This document shows, piece by piece, positions 15,639 through 23,157 of a stretch of 64,000 nucleotides of DNA (its first letter is position 1; the number at the start of each line of letters is the position of its first letter). Made by a program: the position numbers and the translations under genes. The notes beneath the pieces were generated by a model, which did not search any database, was not told the DNA's origin, and saw only the letters and a program-made list of their open reading frames with translations. Source of the stretch: an uncultured Eubacteriales bacterium (GTDB lineage: Bacteria; Bacillota; Clostridia; Oscillospirales; Acutalibacteraceae); the NCBI GenBank assembly GCA_951801675.1, contig CATONX010000009.1, positions 1-64,000 of the forward strand. The letters run 5' to 3'.

Positions 15639-16243
15639 TCATTCCTCGTCCAATTCGTCAGCGTAGACCTCCACGGCCTGTTCCTTCTTTGGGTCATTGA
15701 TGTCGCCATATTCATCAAACATGGCCAGCAGCTCATCGAAGTAATAGTCGTTGAGCATTTCCGACTTGGACATTCCTATGCTTTTGCCGATGGCAAGCCA
15801 GCGTTGAAACCAAAGTTCTGTGCGCCCAGTTCCTTCAACCGGCGCACGTTGCCGAAAAAATCCGACAGATCGTTTGCCTCATAAAATGCCACCAGAATTT
15901 CCGCCAGCTCCGAAGGCCTCAGGCCATCTTTGCATTCCGGATCCAAAAGTCTTTCGGCGGGGATGTCAAGCAGGGAAGAGAGGATTCCCGCGATTTCCTC
16001 CGGCGCGGAGAACAGGAAACGGGACGCAATGCCCAGAAGCGTCTCTTTTTTTGCGTCGCTGAGCATGGCCAGGATGTCCATGGCGGACTTGCCAGGAAAC
16101 AGGCGATCCAAGACCAGCTCCGGTAAACCCTCGGTGAGCTGAATGGCCTGCAAAAACTTCGCTACCGTCAGCTTTTTGACCGTCACGCCGTAAAGGGTTT
16201 TGGCCTTGGGCAGGCTCATTTTTAAGCTTTTGTCTCGAAACAT
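15639..16243 (-). CDS. Tail assembly chaperone, -1 frameshifted long form
   Basis: Reading past residue 130 in the -1 frame after T-TTT-TTC (15860-15854) stays open for 71 codons to TGA 15641-15639, giving about 201 residues. The extension includes LWFQRWLAIGKSIGMSKSEM and NDYYFDELLAMFDEYG, the familiar look of Firmicutes phage GT extensions that contact the tape measure. The frame has no ATG before 15773, so translation depends mainly on frameshifting. It corresponds to lambda gpGT. Confidence 0.72.
15776..16243 (-). CDS. Tail assembly chaperone, short form (gpG-like)
   Basis: The 155-residue protein lies after the major tail protein, in the conserved place of tail assembly chaperones. It starts MFRDKSLKMSLPKAKTLYG with GGAGG upstream and is mostly helical, with a region ending YEANDLSDFFGNVRR. 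Chaperones of this kind coat the tape measure while the tube polymerises. A slippery heptamer near codon 129 produces the longer form. No homology with lambda gpG is visible; the call rests on place, size and the frameshift. Confidence 0.78.
   Translation of the reverse strand: MFRDKSLKMSLPKAKTLYGVTVKKLTVAKFLQAIQLTEGLPELVLDRLFPGKSAMDILAMLSDAKKETLLGIASRFLFSAPEEIAGILSSLLDIPAERLLDPECKDGLRPSELAEILVAFYEANDLSDFFGNVRRLKELGAQNFGFNAGLPSAKA
15854..15860 (-). other. Slippery heptamer T-TTT-TTC for -1 frameshifting
   Basis: The zero-frame codons are GAT-TTT-TTC (codons 128-130). Both tRNAs can re-pair after slipping back one base (TTT, TTT). The -1 frame is open from here to 15639. Downstream sequence is G+C-rich and could form a stimulatory hairpin; I did not identify a definite one. 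Confidence 0.68.
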
Positions 16244-16297
16244 AGTTCCTCCAAACGTATAGAGGGCGACATAAGCCGCCCTCCGGATTTACGTATT

Positions 16298-16882
16298 TTA
16301 CGGGGTGTCGGATACGGGCAAGGTGGGAAGCGTGTCGAGCCACCCCAGTGAATCGCCCTTCGCAATATCCTTGGTTCCGCGAATTGCCCCGTCGATTTTG
16401 CGCGGCGTTGCTTTGATTTGCAGCGTATAATCCTGGGCCTCCGTCGTATCCGCCCGCGTCTGGTGAGAGACCGAATAGCCGGTCAGGCTGCAGCTGTAAT
16501 ACCGGTACAACCGATATCCAAGGTCGCTGCGCAAGGCGCTAAAAGACAGGCCAAAGCGCGGGGATGAAAGGTTGATGGTTTCCTCCAGGGTCGCATCTTC
16601 CGTAAGCTCTACGCCCAGCATGGCTGCAAGGGTGGAGAGCTCCACACCTCTGACCGTAATCTCCAAATCCGTATCCGACCATTGCGTTTCCACGTACCAG
16701 GCGGGATCGTCGTCGCCGGGAATGTTGTTCGTGGACTTGTTGTCCGTAACCGAGCACGATACAGCCCCGTCAAACTTAATTTTTGATTCCGCCGTGGTTT
16801 TGTAGGAATCCGTTTCATCGGTTAACTCTGGGAAAATCCCCAGATTGGCAAAGCCCTTCAAAAACTTCTTTTTGCCAGCCAT
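16298..16882 (-). CDS. Major tail tube protein
   Basis: The 194-residue protein starts at 16882 (MAGKKKFLKGFANLGIFPEL) with GGAGG upstream. Text such as ESKIKFDGAVSCSVTDNK, DLEITVRGVELSTLAAMLGV and QTRADTTEAQDYTLQIKATP fits the phi13/TP901-type major tail protein family. It lies between the tail terminator-like gene and the chaperones, as in most siphoviruses, and would polymerise into the tail tube. Confidence 0.82.
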   Translation of the reverse strand: MAGKKKFLKGFANLGIFPELTDETDSYKTTAESKIKFDGAVSCSVTDNKSTNNIPGDDDPAWYVETQWSDTDLEITVRGVELSTLAAMLGVELTEDATLEETINLSSPRFGLSFSALRSDLGYRLYRYYSCSLTGYSVSHQTRADTTEAQDYTLQIKATPRKIDGAIRGTKDIAKGDSLGWLDTLPTLPVSDTP

Positions 16883-16893
16883 AGTACCTCCAA

Positions 16894-17262
16894 TCAGCCC
16901 CAAAGGGCCAGTTCAAAATAAAATGTAACATGCGGGGTTTCCCCGCGTTCCAGAATAGTTGGCCCCCGCCGGGGACGAAGGATGCAGGATACTTCGTCCG
17001 TCAAGGGGATAAGCGTTTCATTTACGCCGCTGTCCAGAAGGAAGAAGAGGGAGAAGCAAGCTTCCCGCGCCTGGCTGTACGTGGCCCTGCGGACCTGCAC
17101 CTGGATATAATGGACACCGGTCCCGTCGTTGATCGCCGGCACTGTATGGCTCCATTCGCCCAAATAGATCACGTCCAGCAGTTTGGACGGGTCGGGCATG
17201 TAATCCAGGCAGATGTCTTTGTACCCTTTCGCCGTCAGATATGCTTTGAGCGCATCCAGCAT
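16894..17262 (-). CDS. Tail terminator-like (minor capsid / tail completion) protein
   Basis: The 122-residue protein (MLDALKAYLTAKGYKDICLD... VHYIQVQVRRATYSQAREAC) has the layout of tail completion proteins: a short N-terminal helix, then a mixed fold with VRRATYSQA. It is the last of the connector genes before the tail tube gene. The assignment is by gene order and general pattern. Confidence 0.7.
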   Translation of the reverse strand: MLDALKAYLTAKGYKDICLDYMPDPSKLLDVIYLGEWSHTVPAINDGTGVHYIQVQVRRATYSQAREACFSLFFLLDSGVNETLIPLTDEVSCILRPRRGPTILERGETPHVTFYFELALWG

Positions 17263-17769
17263 TTAGTCCCCTCCGATCGCGGCGGCAATGATTTGCAGTA
17301 ATGTGTCGGACTGTTCCACCAAGACCGATTCCAAATACTTTGCTTGCCCGTTTTCGGAGCCCATGAAAGATAAGTCGGTAGCCCCGCCGCTTCGCATCTT
17401 TCGAATCCGCTCCATAGATGGGTGGCTGTACTCCGTGTGCTCGTGCTGATCGGCCGCATAGGGGCAGTTAAAGCCAATTAGTGCCTTTGTGGCGCCCTCT
17501 GGTACCTTCCCGGTAATTTCTACGCTCTTACCATTTTCGCTGCCCATGGCGTATTGATCCCCATCCAAATCCACGAACACACTGCCGCGCAGATCGCCAG
17601 TTTCCACCGGCGCCCGCTGCTGAGCTTCTGTAGCAATGCGGAAAGCGGCGTTTGCCAGTCCCTGGGCGCTGCCTCGTTCCAGTTGGTCAATGGCCTCCTG
17701 CAAGCGTTCGTTTGCTTCTTTTAGCCCCGTCAGGTATTTATCCTCCGGGATTTCTATCCGTTTTCCCAT
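17263..17769 (-). CDS. HK97 gp10-like head-tail component
   Basis: The 168-residue protein has the pattern RIATEAQQRAPVETGDLRGS, the typical RAPVxTGxLR signature of the HK97 gp10-like family that joins neck and tail. It abuts the genes on both sides with no gap, in the standard connector order. Confidence 0.82.
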   Translation of the reverse strand: MGKRIEIPEDKYLTGLKEANERLQEAIDQLERGSAQGLANAAFRIATEAQQRAPVETGDLRGSVFVDLDGDQYAMGSENGKSVEITGKVPEGATKALIGFNCPYAADQHEHTEYSHPSMERIRKMRSGGATDLSFMGSENGQAKYLESVLVEQSDTLLQIIAAAIGGD

Positions 17770-18087
17770 CTACAGCACCGCCTCGTAATGGTCCAGCCGC
17801 CCGGCCAGGTCATAAATGGGGGACACATTTTTGACCGTCCAGACCCGCCCGTGACACTGCACCTTATCCAGCGGATGCAGCTTTGCGTCCGTGTAAAGCT
17901 CTGCGTCGCTCAAAACACGATTGCCCGCTTTGTCCAGCACTTCTTTGCGGGTGTGCTCAAATCGGGCTGTGATTGGCTCTCCGGGCTTATTTAGGCCGGG
18001 GGTATATTCGGTATCTCCCCGGTCATTGACGCCTGTACAGCGCCACAAAAAGCATTTCTCGACAAACTGAGCCGACCAGATGCTCAT
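17770..18087 (-). CDS. Head-tail stopper / neck protein
   Basis: The 105-residue protein (WSAQFVEKCFLWRCTGVNDR, LDKVQCHGRVWTVKNVSPIY) is the size and beta-rich type of head closure proteins that follow the adaptor in siphoviruses. It overlaps the adaptor gene by 4 nt. The call is by position and pattern. Confidence 0.68.
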   Translation of the reverse strand: MSIWSAQFVEKCFLWRCTGVNDRGDTEYTPGLNKPGEPITARFEHTRKEVLDKAGNRVLSDAELYTDAKLHPLDKVQCHGRVWTVKNVSPIYDLAGRLDHYEAVL

Positions 18088-18521
18088 ACCATCACCGCGC
18101 TTCCCAACAAATACGGCCGAAGCAGGCGGAGGGCCTCGCTGCTCGCAAGGTCACCGCCGCCAGCGTTGGCTTTGTAGCTCTCCGATGCTTTGCCCAAGCT
18201 GATAGAGGCAACCCCCTGCTCCTGGAGCTGCCGCCTGGAGGCCGCCTGTGTATCAGACAAAGCCAGCGCCTCCAAAGCCTGGGCGAGTTTGACCGCCTCT
18301 GGCACGGTTTCCGAGCCGTTTCGGGGGAATTCCATGACCTGACACGGGGTCCGTCTCCATCCAGAGTACCAAAGGGAATTCACATGCCGGGCGGCTCTTT
18401 TCAGGATCCCCTCTTTCTCTTCACTTGAGAGAGCTCCCCAGCGTTCTGCCCCTGGTTCCCCTTTGAGAAATTCCCCCGCTTCCTCTGCGGAGATATAGGT
18501 GTTTTCTCCAAGGATGAGCAT
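18084..18521 (-). CDS. Head-tail adaptor protein
   Basis: The 145-residue protein starts at 18521 (MLILGENTYISAEEAGEFLK) with AAGGAGG upstream. It is helical with text such as LKRAARHVNSLWYSGWRRTP and EAVKLAQALEALALSDT, matching the DnaT-like/gp6-type adaptor family that binds beneath the portal. Confidence 0.75.
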   Translation of the reverse strand: MLILGENTYISAEEAGEFLKGEPGAERWGALSSEEKEGILKRAARHVNSLWYSGWRRTPCQVMEFPRNGSETVPEAVKLAQALEALALSDTQAASRRQLQEQGVASISLGKASESYKANAGGGDLASSEALRLLRPYLLGSAVMV

Positions 18522-18646
18522 GCTGTATCCTCCTTCTGGACTTCTGCTATGCGGTTTCTTTCCCAACGGGCCGCCGTTTGGCAGGGAACAGAATATTCGT
18601 TCCCTGCCGTGTACCGTTTCCCATTTAAGCAGGTGGAAACCAGCAT
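18401..18646 (-). CDS. Small head protein between capsid and adaptor genes
   Basis: The reading frame starts at ATG 18646, directly after the capsid stop (18654), with GGAGCG upstream. Residues 1-45 (MLVSTCLNGKRYTAGNEYSV... AARWERNRIAEVQ) match a small protein type common between capsid and adaptor genes in Clostridia phages. The frame stays open to 18401, overlapping the adaptor gene by 121 nt. The last half is rich in Lys, Arg, Ser and Gln and may be accidental read-through or an older frameshift. Confidence 0.6.
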   Translation of the reverse strand: MLVSTCLNGKRYTAGNEYSVPCQTAARWERNRIAEVQKEDTACSSLEKTPISPQRKRGNFSKGNQGQNAGELSQVKRKRGS

Positions 18647-18653
18647 CCGAATT

Positions 18654-19748
18654 TTACGCTCCATAGGCATTGTATTTCGTGCCGTCCCAGGTAAACATAT
18701 CGCCAATTTCTCCAACCTCAGAAACCGCCGCTGTAAGGACATAGATTTTGCCTACCTGGCCCGTAGGCGGCAGCGACGCCGCAGGAATGACTAGTGGAGT
18801 GGACGCACCGGCCACAGAACCGGTCAGGACGGCGAAAGGATACCGGGTGCTGTCATTTGTGTCCAGTCTGTTGATCGGGTTCGGCAGCTGCCAGCCCAGG
18901 CGCATGACGCAGCGCAAAGCAACCATATCCTGCTGTGCCAGGTTGTAAACAATATTGCCTTCCCCATCGGAAATAACAGCCTGATCGAGCACTTTATAGG
19001 TGATGTCCTGTCGAATGGAGTACACCGCCTGCGAGAAGTCGCCGCCCAGCATAAGGCCCTTAGAAGCATCCCAAGCCCCGTTTTTCAAAGACCGCATGCT
19101 GTGCCCGTATAGGGTTTCAGGGGTTCCGGCGGAAAGACTGGGCTGGAAAATCAGGGCGTTATTCGCGTCGCGGAGGCCTCGGAATTTGGATTTCACCGCC
19201 ACGTCTCCGACGAAGCCGTTCACATCGTAACCGGACGCTTCAACTGCCCCCATAAGCTGATTCACGTCCTCGGCAATGTCTACGCCTGTGCCAAGAGCCA
19301 CCGTCTTTTGAGCCGCCAAGGCGCCGTTTACGATGCCCTGGGGCCAGGAGGTTGGACGATCCACATCAAACAGGACGGCACCATCGATCACCCGGCCAAA
19401 TTCCTCCTCGATCTGAGGCTTGAGCTGCCCCCAGATGTCATAGGAGGCGTCGTCCAATACGGCCTCGGGAATGGGAATAATGACCGCAATTTCTTCGGCC
19501 GTGATAAACTTGTTTTTCCAGGCCGACTTGCTCACAGATTTCAGCCCGGTATCCCCATTCACAAAGCCCGCTACCGCCAGAGCGGAAAGCACAGGCATTT
19601 TCTGCTGCCTTGTAGACATATTGGGGAGCTTCCTCATCATGGATAATACGGCGGATTGCTGCGTGACCGCCTGGATAATTCCTTGGGTGGTTTCCACAGG
19701 GATCAGCGCTTCCGCATCATTGCGGGAAATCATATTGTTATATGCCAT
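18654..19748 (-). CDS. Major capsid protein, HK97 fold
   Basis: The 364-residue protein forms the icosahedral shell. The N-terminus (EALIPVETTQGIIQAVTQQS... LPNMSTRQQKMPVLS) and centre (WKNKFITAEEIAVIIPIPEA, IWGQLKPQIEEEFGRVIDGA) match the Phage_capsid family. Unlike HK97 itself there is no long N-terminal delta domain; a separate scaffold gene lies immediately upstream. There is no Prp-type motif at its N-terminus. Confidence 0.92.
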   Translation of the reverse strand: MAYNNMISRNDAEALIPVETTQGIIQAVTQQSAVLSMMRKLPNMSTRQQKMPVLSALAVAGFVNGDTGLKSVSKSAWKNKFITAEEIAVIIPIPEAVLDDASYDIWGQLKPQIEEEFGRVIDGAVLFDVDRPTSWPQGIVNGALAAQKTVALGTGVDIAEDVNQLMGAVEASGYDVNGFVGDVAVKSKFRGLRDANNALIFQPSLSAGTPETLYGHSMRSLKNGAWDASKGLMLGGDFSQAVYSIRQDITYKVLDQAVISDGEGNIVYNLAQQDMVALRCVMRLGWQLPNPINRLDTNDSTRYPFAVLTGSVAGASTPLVIPAASLPPTGQVGKIYVLTAAVSEVGEIGDMFTWDGTKYNAYGA

Positions 19749-19769
19749 CGGTATTCTCCTTTACTGTTT

Positions 19770-20339
19770 TTATCTCCGGCCTCGTATGAGGTCGTTCATT
19801 TTTTGGTTTTCGTTGGCGGGAATGTTGGTACCGGCCGGATTCAAAGGCGCGTACTGCTGCCGCTTTTCCGCCTTTACCTCGGGGAACTCTTTGAGTGCTG
19901 CTTCCGCCGCTTCTTTCACGCCGGTTACATTGCCCTCATCGTCCACCTGTACGCCAGACAGGTCAATCACCCGCTCTAAGAGCTTGTGGTTATACCCTTC
20001 CAGAGAGCGCAGTTCCGCGCAAATCAGGCGTTGATTGGCCGCCTGTAAGGTAGCCTCGCGCTGCTTGGATAAAGACTTCTGATAAGCGGATACCCGGGCG
20101 TTCAGGTCGCCCAGTTCGTCCCCTTCTTTCAGGCCCATCACGGTGCGCAGGGCGGCCTCATAGGTTTTTGCTGCCGTTCGGTATCCCGCGGCTTCGCTAC
20201 GGACGGTGTGGACATAATCCTCCGAAAAAAGCCTGCCGCCCTTTTTTGGCTCTGCGGCCGGGGCAGTGGGTTCGGATACGTGTTCTGCCGTGACCGGATC
20301 TGCCGGTTCGGCAAAAAGTTGAATATACGGGTACAGCAT
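19770..20339 (-). CDS. Scaffold protein (GP20-like) with Prp-type N-terminus
   Basis: The 189-residue protein precedes the capsid gene. The start at 20339 has AAAGGAGG upstream. It begins MLYPYIQLFAEPADP and continues with Ala/Glu/Lys-rich helical text (YRTAAKTYEAALRTVMGLKE, LSKQREATLQAANQRLICAE), as in phage minor structural GP20-type scaffolds. The IQLFA at residues 6-10 copies the N-terminal motif of the host L27 protein, which Prp protease removes. The N-terminus is therefore a likely Prp substrate. Confidence 0.82.
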   Translation of the reverse strand: MLYPYIQLFAEPADPVTAEHVSEPTAPAAEPKKGGRLFSEDYVHTVRSEAAGYRTAAKTYEAALRTVMGLKEGDELGDLNARVSAYQKSLSKQREATLQAANQRLICAELRSLEGYNHKLLERVIDLSGVQVDDEGNVTGVKEAAEAALKEFPEVKAEKRQQYAPLNPAGTNIPANENQKMNDLIRGRR

Positions 20340-20417
20340 CTGGCTGTTTCCTCCTTTGCGGTTCTGCCGCGTAAAATATATAAAGCGCCGCCTCCTGGGC
20401 AACGCTTTCTGACAAAT

Positions 20418-20600
20418 CTATTCAACGCCGCGATAGTTGCAGCGCCCGCCTTGCCAAGCTCCGCAATCTTCTCGCGCACATTCGAGCATTTGTGCGGTAT
20501 TGTTGTCTACAGTGGTCTGGCACAAAACTGTACCATCCTCGTTGTACTCAAACTTCGTCTGGGATACAATACGCCGGTGTACAGCATAAGGACATTTCAC
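20418..20600 (-). CDS. Small Cys-containing phage protein of the head module
   Basis: The 60-residue protein (MKCPYAVHRRIVSQTKFEYN... LECAREDCGAWQGGRCNYRG) has five cysteines, with C-x4-C and C-x6-C spacing near the end that could bind zinc. I recognise the pattern as frequent in Firmicutes prophages near the minor capsid gene, but no function is known. It overlaps the minor capsid gene by 4 nt. Confidence 0.7.
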   Translation of the reverse strand: MKCPYAVHRRIVSQTKFEYNEDGTVLCQTTVDNNTAQMLECAREDCGAWQGGRCNYRGVE

Positions 20601-21712
20601 TGCGTTTTACCTCCCGCGACTTTTCTTAGACTCTTTTTTAACTCCTGATATCTTTTGGATTTATGGCGCTTCATGCTGCGAAAGCCTGAAAAAGTAGTGG
20701 GCGTTTCATCTGGCAGCGCCGCCCGATACTTCCGCCATTCCCGCAGGTCCGCGTTACGCCGGCGGTTGTACGTCTGTTCGGCTGCGTATGCCTTGCGCTC
20801 AGCATCACTGCGGGTATCCCGGAAAGGCTGCATGCTCTTGCGGGACATGGCCGCCAGCTCTGTTGGGGTATAAGCCCAAGCAGGAAGGATGCTAAACCGA
20901 TGCCGGCAGTTGGGATGAATGGTTTCATACCCATGAACAAGGGCCGTATCGTAAAGATACGGAAAGTGCAAAGGCTTGCCGCTGGGCCCCTTGTACTTTC
21001 CGTTTGCCGCCTCTCTCGTCAGAGCATATACCCGGTCTTGGTACTGGGCGCATACCTCGCAGGTGGGAGAATGGGAGGTGCAGCGAACAAGATCATACCC
21101 CCAATCTTGGGCCTGTACAATCTTTGCCTTATTCTGCGCCTCTGCCGGGGTGGTTCGCGCTACCATCTTGGTGTAGGTATCAATGCTGACTACTTTGCCG
21201 TTTTTGTACCGCACGCCGATGCGCCCGTCCGGCTGTTTAAGGTCAAGACCAAGCAGGCGGGTTTTCAGGTCCTTTTGCATGTCCCGCACAGTGCCGCCGG
21301 TAGCCGCCTTCATAGCTGCCGCCCGTACTCCCGCCTGCCGGATTTCGTCCTCCATTCGGCGGCCTACTACGTTGACCGCTTTGACCAGGTCGTTCACGGT
21401 ATTCTGCACCAACAAATTGATCTGCGCGGTATTGACGCGAGAAAACATGGAGTAAGCAGGCGGCGTTTTGACGCCCGCTTTCAAGATATCCTCCACGGCG
21501 CTTTCCAGACCGGTTTTATACCCGGACAAGACAAGCTGTCGGACCAATTCCGGCGTCGCCTGCTTGAGCTTTTTCAATTCCGCTGTTACCTGTTTGAGGA
21601 TACGACGCTCGTAAATGGCTGGGGATCCCCCAGACGCCTTTCGGGTGATGATGTCCACAAGCTTCTGCTGCGCCTGCTCATACAGCTTGACGAGCTCCTT
21701 TGCTGCGGTCAT
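20597..21712 (-). CDS. Phage minor capsid protein (head morphogenesis)
   Basis: The 371-residue protein follows the portal gene, overlapping it by 4 nt. The centre contains TTPAEAQNKAKIVQAQDWGY and RCTSHSPTCEVCAQYQDRVY, and then NCRHRFSILP, a Cys/His-bearing pattern of the phage minor capsid protein 2 / SPP1 gp7-like group. Such proteins enter the head and may be ejected with DNA. The C-terminus is rich in basic residues. Confidence 0.82.
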   Translation of the reverse strand: MTAAKELVKLYEQAQQKLVDIITRKASGGSPAIYERRILKQVTAELKKLKQATPELVRQLVLSGYKTGLESAVEDILKAGVKTPPAYSMFSRVNTAQINLLVQNTVNDLVKAVNVVGRRMEDEIRQAGVRAAAMKAATGGTVRDMQKDLKTRLLGLDLKQPDGRIGVRYKNGKVVSIDTYTKMVARTTPAEAQNKAKIVQAQDWGYDLVRCTSHSPTCEVCAQYQDRVYALTREAANGKYKGPSGKPLHFPYLYDTALVHGYETIHPNCRHRFSILPAWAYTPTELAAMSRKSMQPFRDTRSDAERKAYAAEQTYNRRRNADLREWRKYRAALPDETPTTFSGFRSMKRHKSKRYQELKKSLRKVAGGKTQ

Positions 21713-23157
21713 TCGTCATTATCCTCCAAGGGCTCCTCCTCGTCCTGCGGTACTTCTTCCGCAGGCGAGGTCCCCATATCCTCCGCCGCCTCATCCGCGC
21801 GGATTTCGTCCAGCTCTGCGGCCGCGTCCTTATCACCCATGCCGTCCAGCCTCTGGATAGCGGTGTGCTGGCTGATGGTGGCCCTTCCGCCGGTGCGGAC
21901 CGACATAATATTGGCGTTCTCCACTTCGTCATCCGGCAGGCCGTCGTTCCATTTGATACTGATATCCTGGACCGGGATGATCTCGCCGCGAATCGCTGCG
22001 CAGGCGGATACCAGCGCTTTCAGCGGGCCGTCGAATTTGTTGGCAATGCGCCGCGCTTTGGCAAGGGGCGACATCATCAACCGGCGCAGGGCTGAGCCGC
22101 TGGGAACCTCCCCGGTTTTGTTGGACAAATCTCCAAAGATGGCGCTGCCCATTTCGCTGATGGTGTAAAGCTGGTTAATCAGGAGTTCAATTTGCCGGAA
22201 ATTTGCGTCCATAGACGCGTCCCAGGTGACATATTCAAGAGGAGGCTCGCTGCTGTCCCTCCGTGGGAAATACTCACCCACCCGGAAATTCCATACTCCG
22301 GTATTTGGGTCAACCTCAAGCGCGCTTTTTGGCCCGGTCATAGATGGATTCGCGTGCTTATCAAGTACCCGGCTTACCTGCGATACTCGGATAATCAGTT
22401 CCGACACAATGCTGTCAATGCTCTGATAATCGTCGATCCCGTACACACGGTCAGAGGTTGTCACGTTCGACACCCGAAATACCGGGCAGGCCGGCAGCTT
22501 TGTTTCCACCATGCGTTCCGGCTCTTGCGTTATTTCTGGTCCGATGCTCCAGGCGCCGGCTGCGCCGTTGAGCTTATAGGTATGCTGCTCGCAACTAAGA
22601 GGATCCTTCGGGTTATGTATCTGCACTTTGAGCTCCCACTCTCTGCCGTCTGGGTCAATCGGATACTGCCACCCAAACACATGGTATTTGGTGCGTTTGA
22701 TACTGGCCGGATCGACCACAGGAAACCAATATGCGGGGCTCACTGCTTCTACCGTAGGGTAATTGTTCTGATTACTTAACAGCAGCAGCCCATCCCCGTA
22801 ACGGCTTACATCAATAGCAGCATGCCAGGCGGTATCCAACAGCCCCGTGTCTGACAGCACAGAATCAATAACCTTTTGTTGGTCTTCCTTCGCTGCTGTG
22901 AACTTCGGCGGCTCCCCAAAGATCAGGTCCGCGATTTTCAAGCTCATGAGCTTCTGATAATTGAGGATCGTGGCAAAGGAAACTACACGCGAGAAATTAC
23001 CGATAACCCGTTCGATTCGCTTCATCTGCTCCGCATAGACCCTGCCGTGCTCGTCCTCGAACAGCTGTCGGTTCGCCCTGTACGTTTCCAGCCGCTTTCG
23101 CTCACTCGGTGGCGGCCAGGCCGCTCCCGTTTTCAGAAAATCAAGGTTTATAAGCAA
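21709..23157 (-). CDS. Portal protein, SPP1 type
   Basis: The 482-residue protein forms the dodecameric DNA channel. Matching text includes YQKLMSLKIADLIFGEPPKF, YGIDDYQSIDSIVSELIIRV and ISEMGSAIFGDLSNKTGEVP. The C-terminus is strongly acidic (DEEEPLEDNDE), as in other SPP1-type portals. It abuts the terminase gene by one base. Confidence 0.9.
   Translation of the reverse strand: MLINLDFLKTGAAWPPPSERKRLETYRANRQLFEDEHGRVYAEQMKRIERVIGNFSRVVSFATILNYQKLMSLKIADLIFGEPPKFTAAKEDQQKVIDSVLSDTGLLDTAWHAAIDVSRYGDGLLLLSNQNNYPTVEAVSPAYWFPVVDPASIKRTKYHVFGWQYPIDPDGREWELKVQIHNPKDPLSCEQHTYKLNGAAGAWSIGPEITQEPERMVETKLPACPVFRVSNVTTSDRVYGIDDYQSIDSIVSELIIRVSQVSRVLDKHANPSMTGPKSALEVDPNTGVWNFRVGEYFPRRDSSEPPLEYVTWDASMDANFRQIELLINQLYTISEMGSAIFGDLSNKTGEVPSGSALRRLMMSPLAKARRIANKFDGPLKALVSACAAIRGEIIPVQDISIKWNDGLPDDEVENANIMSVRTGGRATISQHTAIQRLDGMGDKDAAAELDEIRADEAAEDMGTSPAEEVPQDEEEPLEDNDE

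Noticed and set aside
20900-22168. Open frame of 422 codons on the plus strand across minor capsid and portal genes
   Set aside because: Both opposite genes are recognised and continuous; this frame has no ribosome site or family resemblance.
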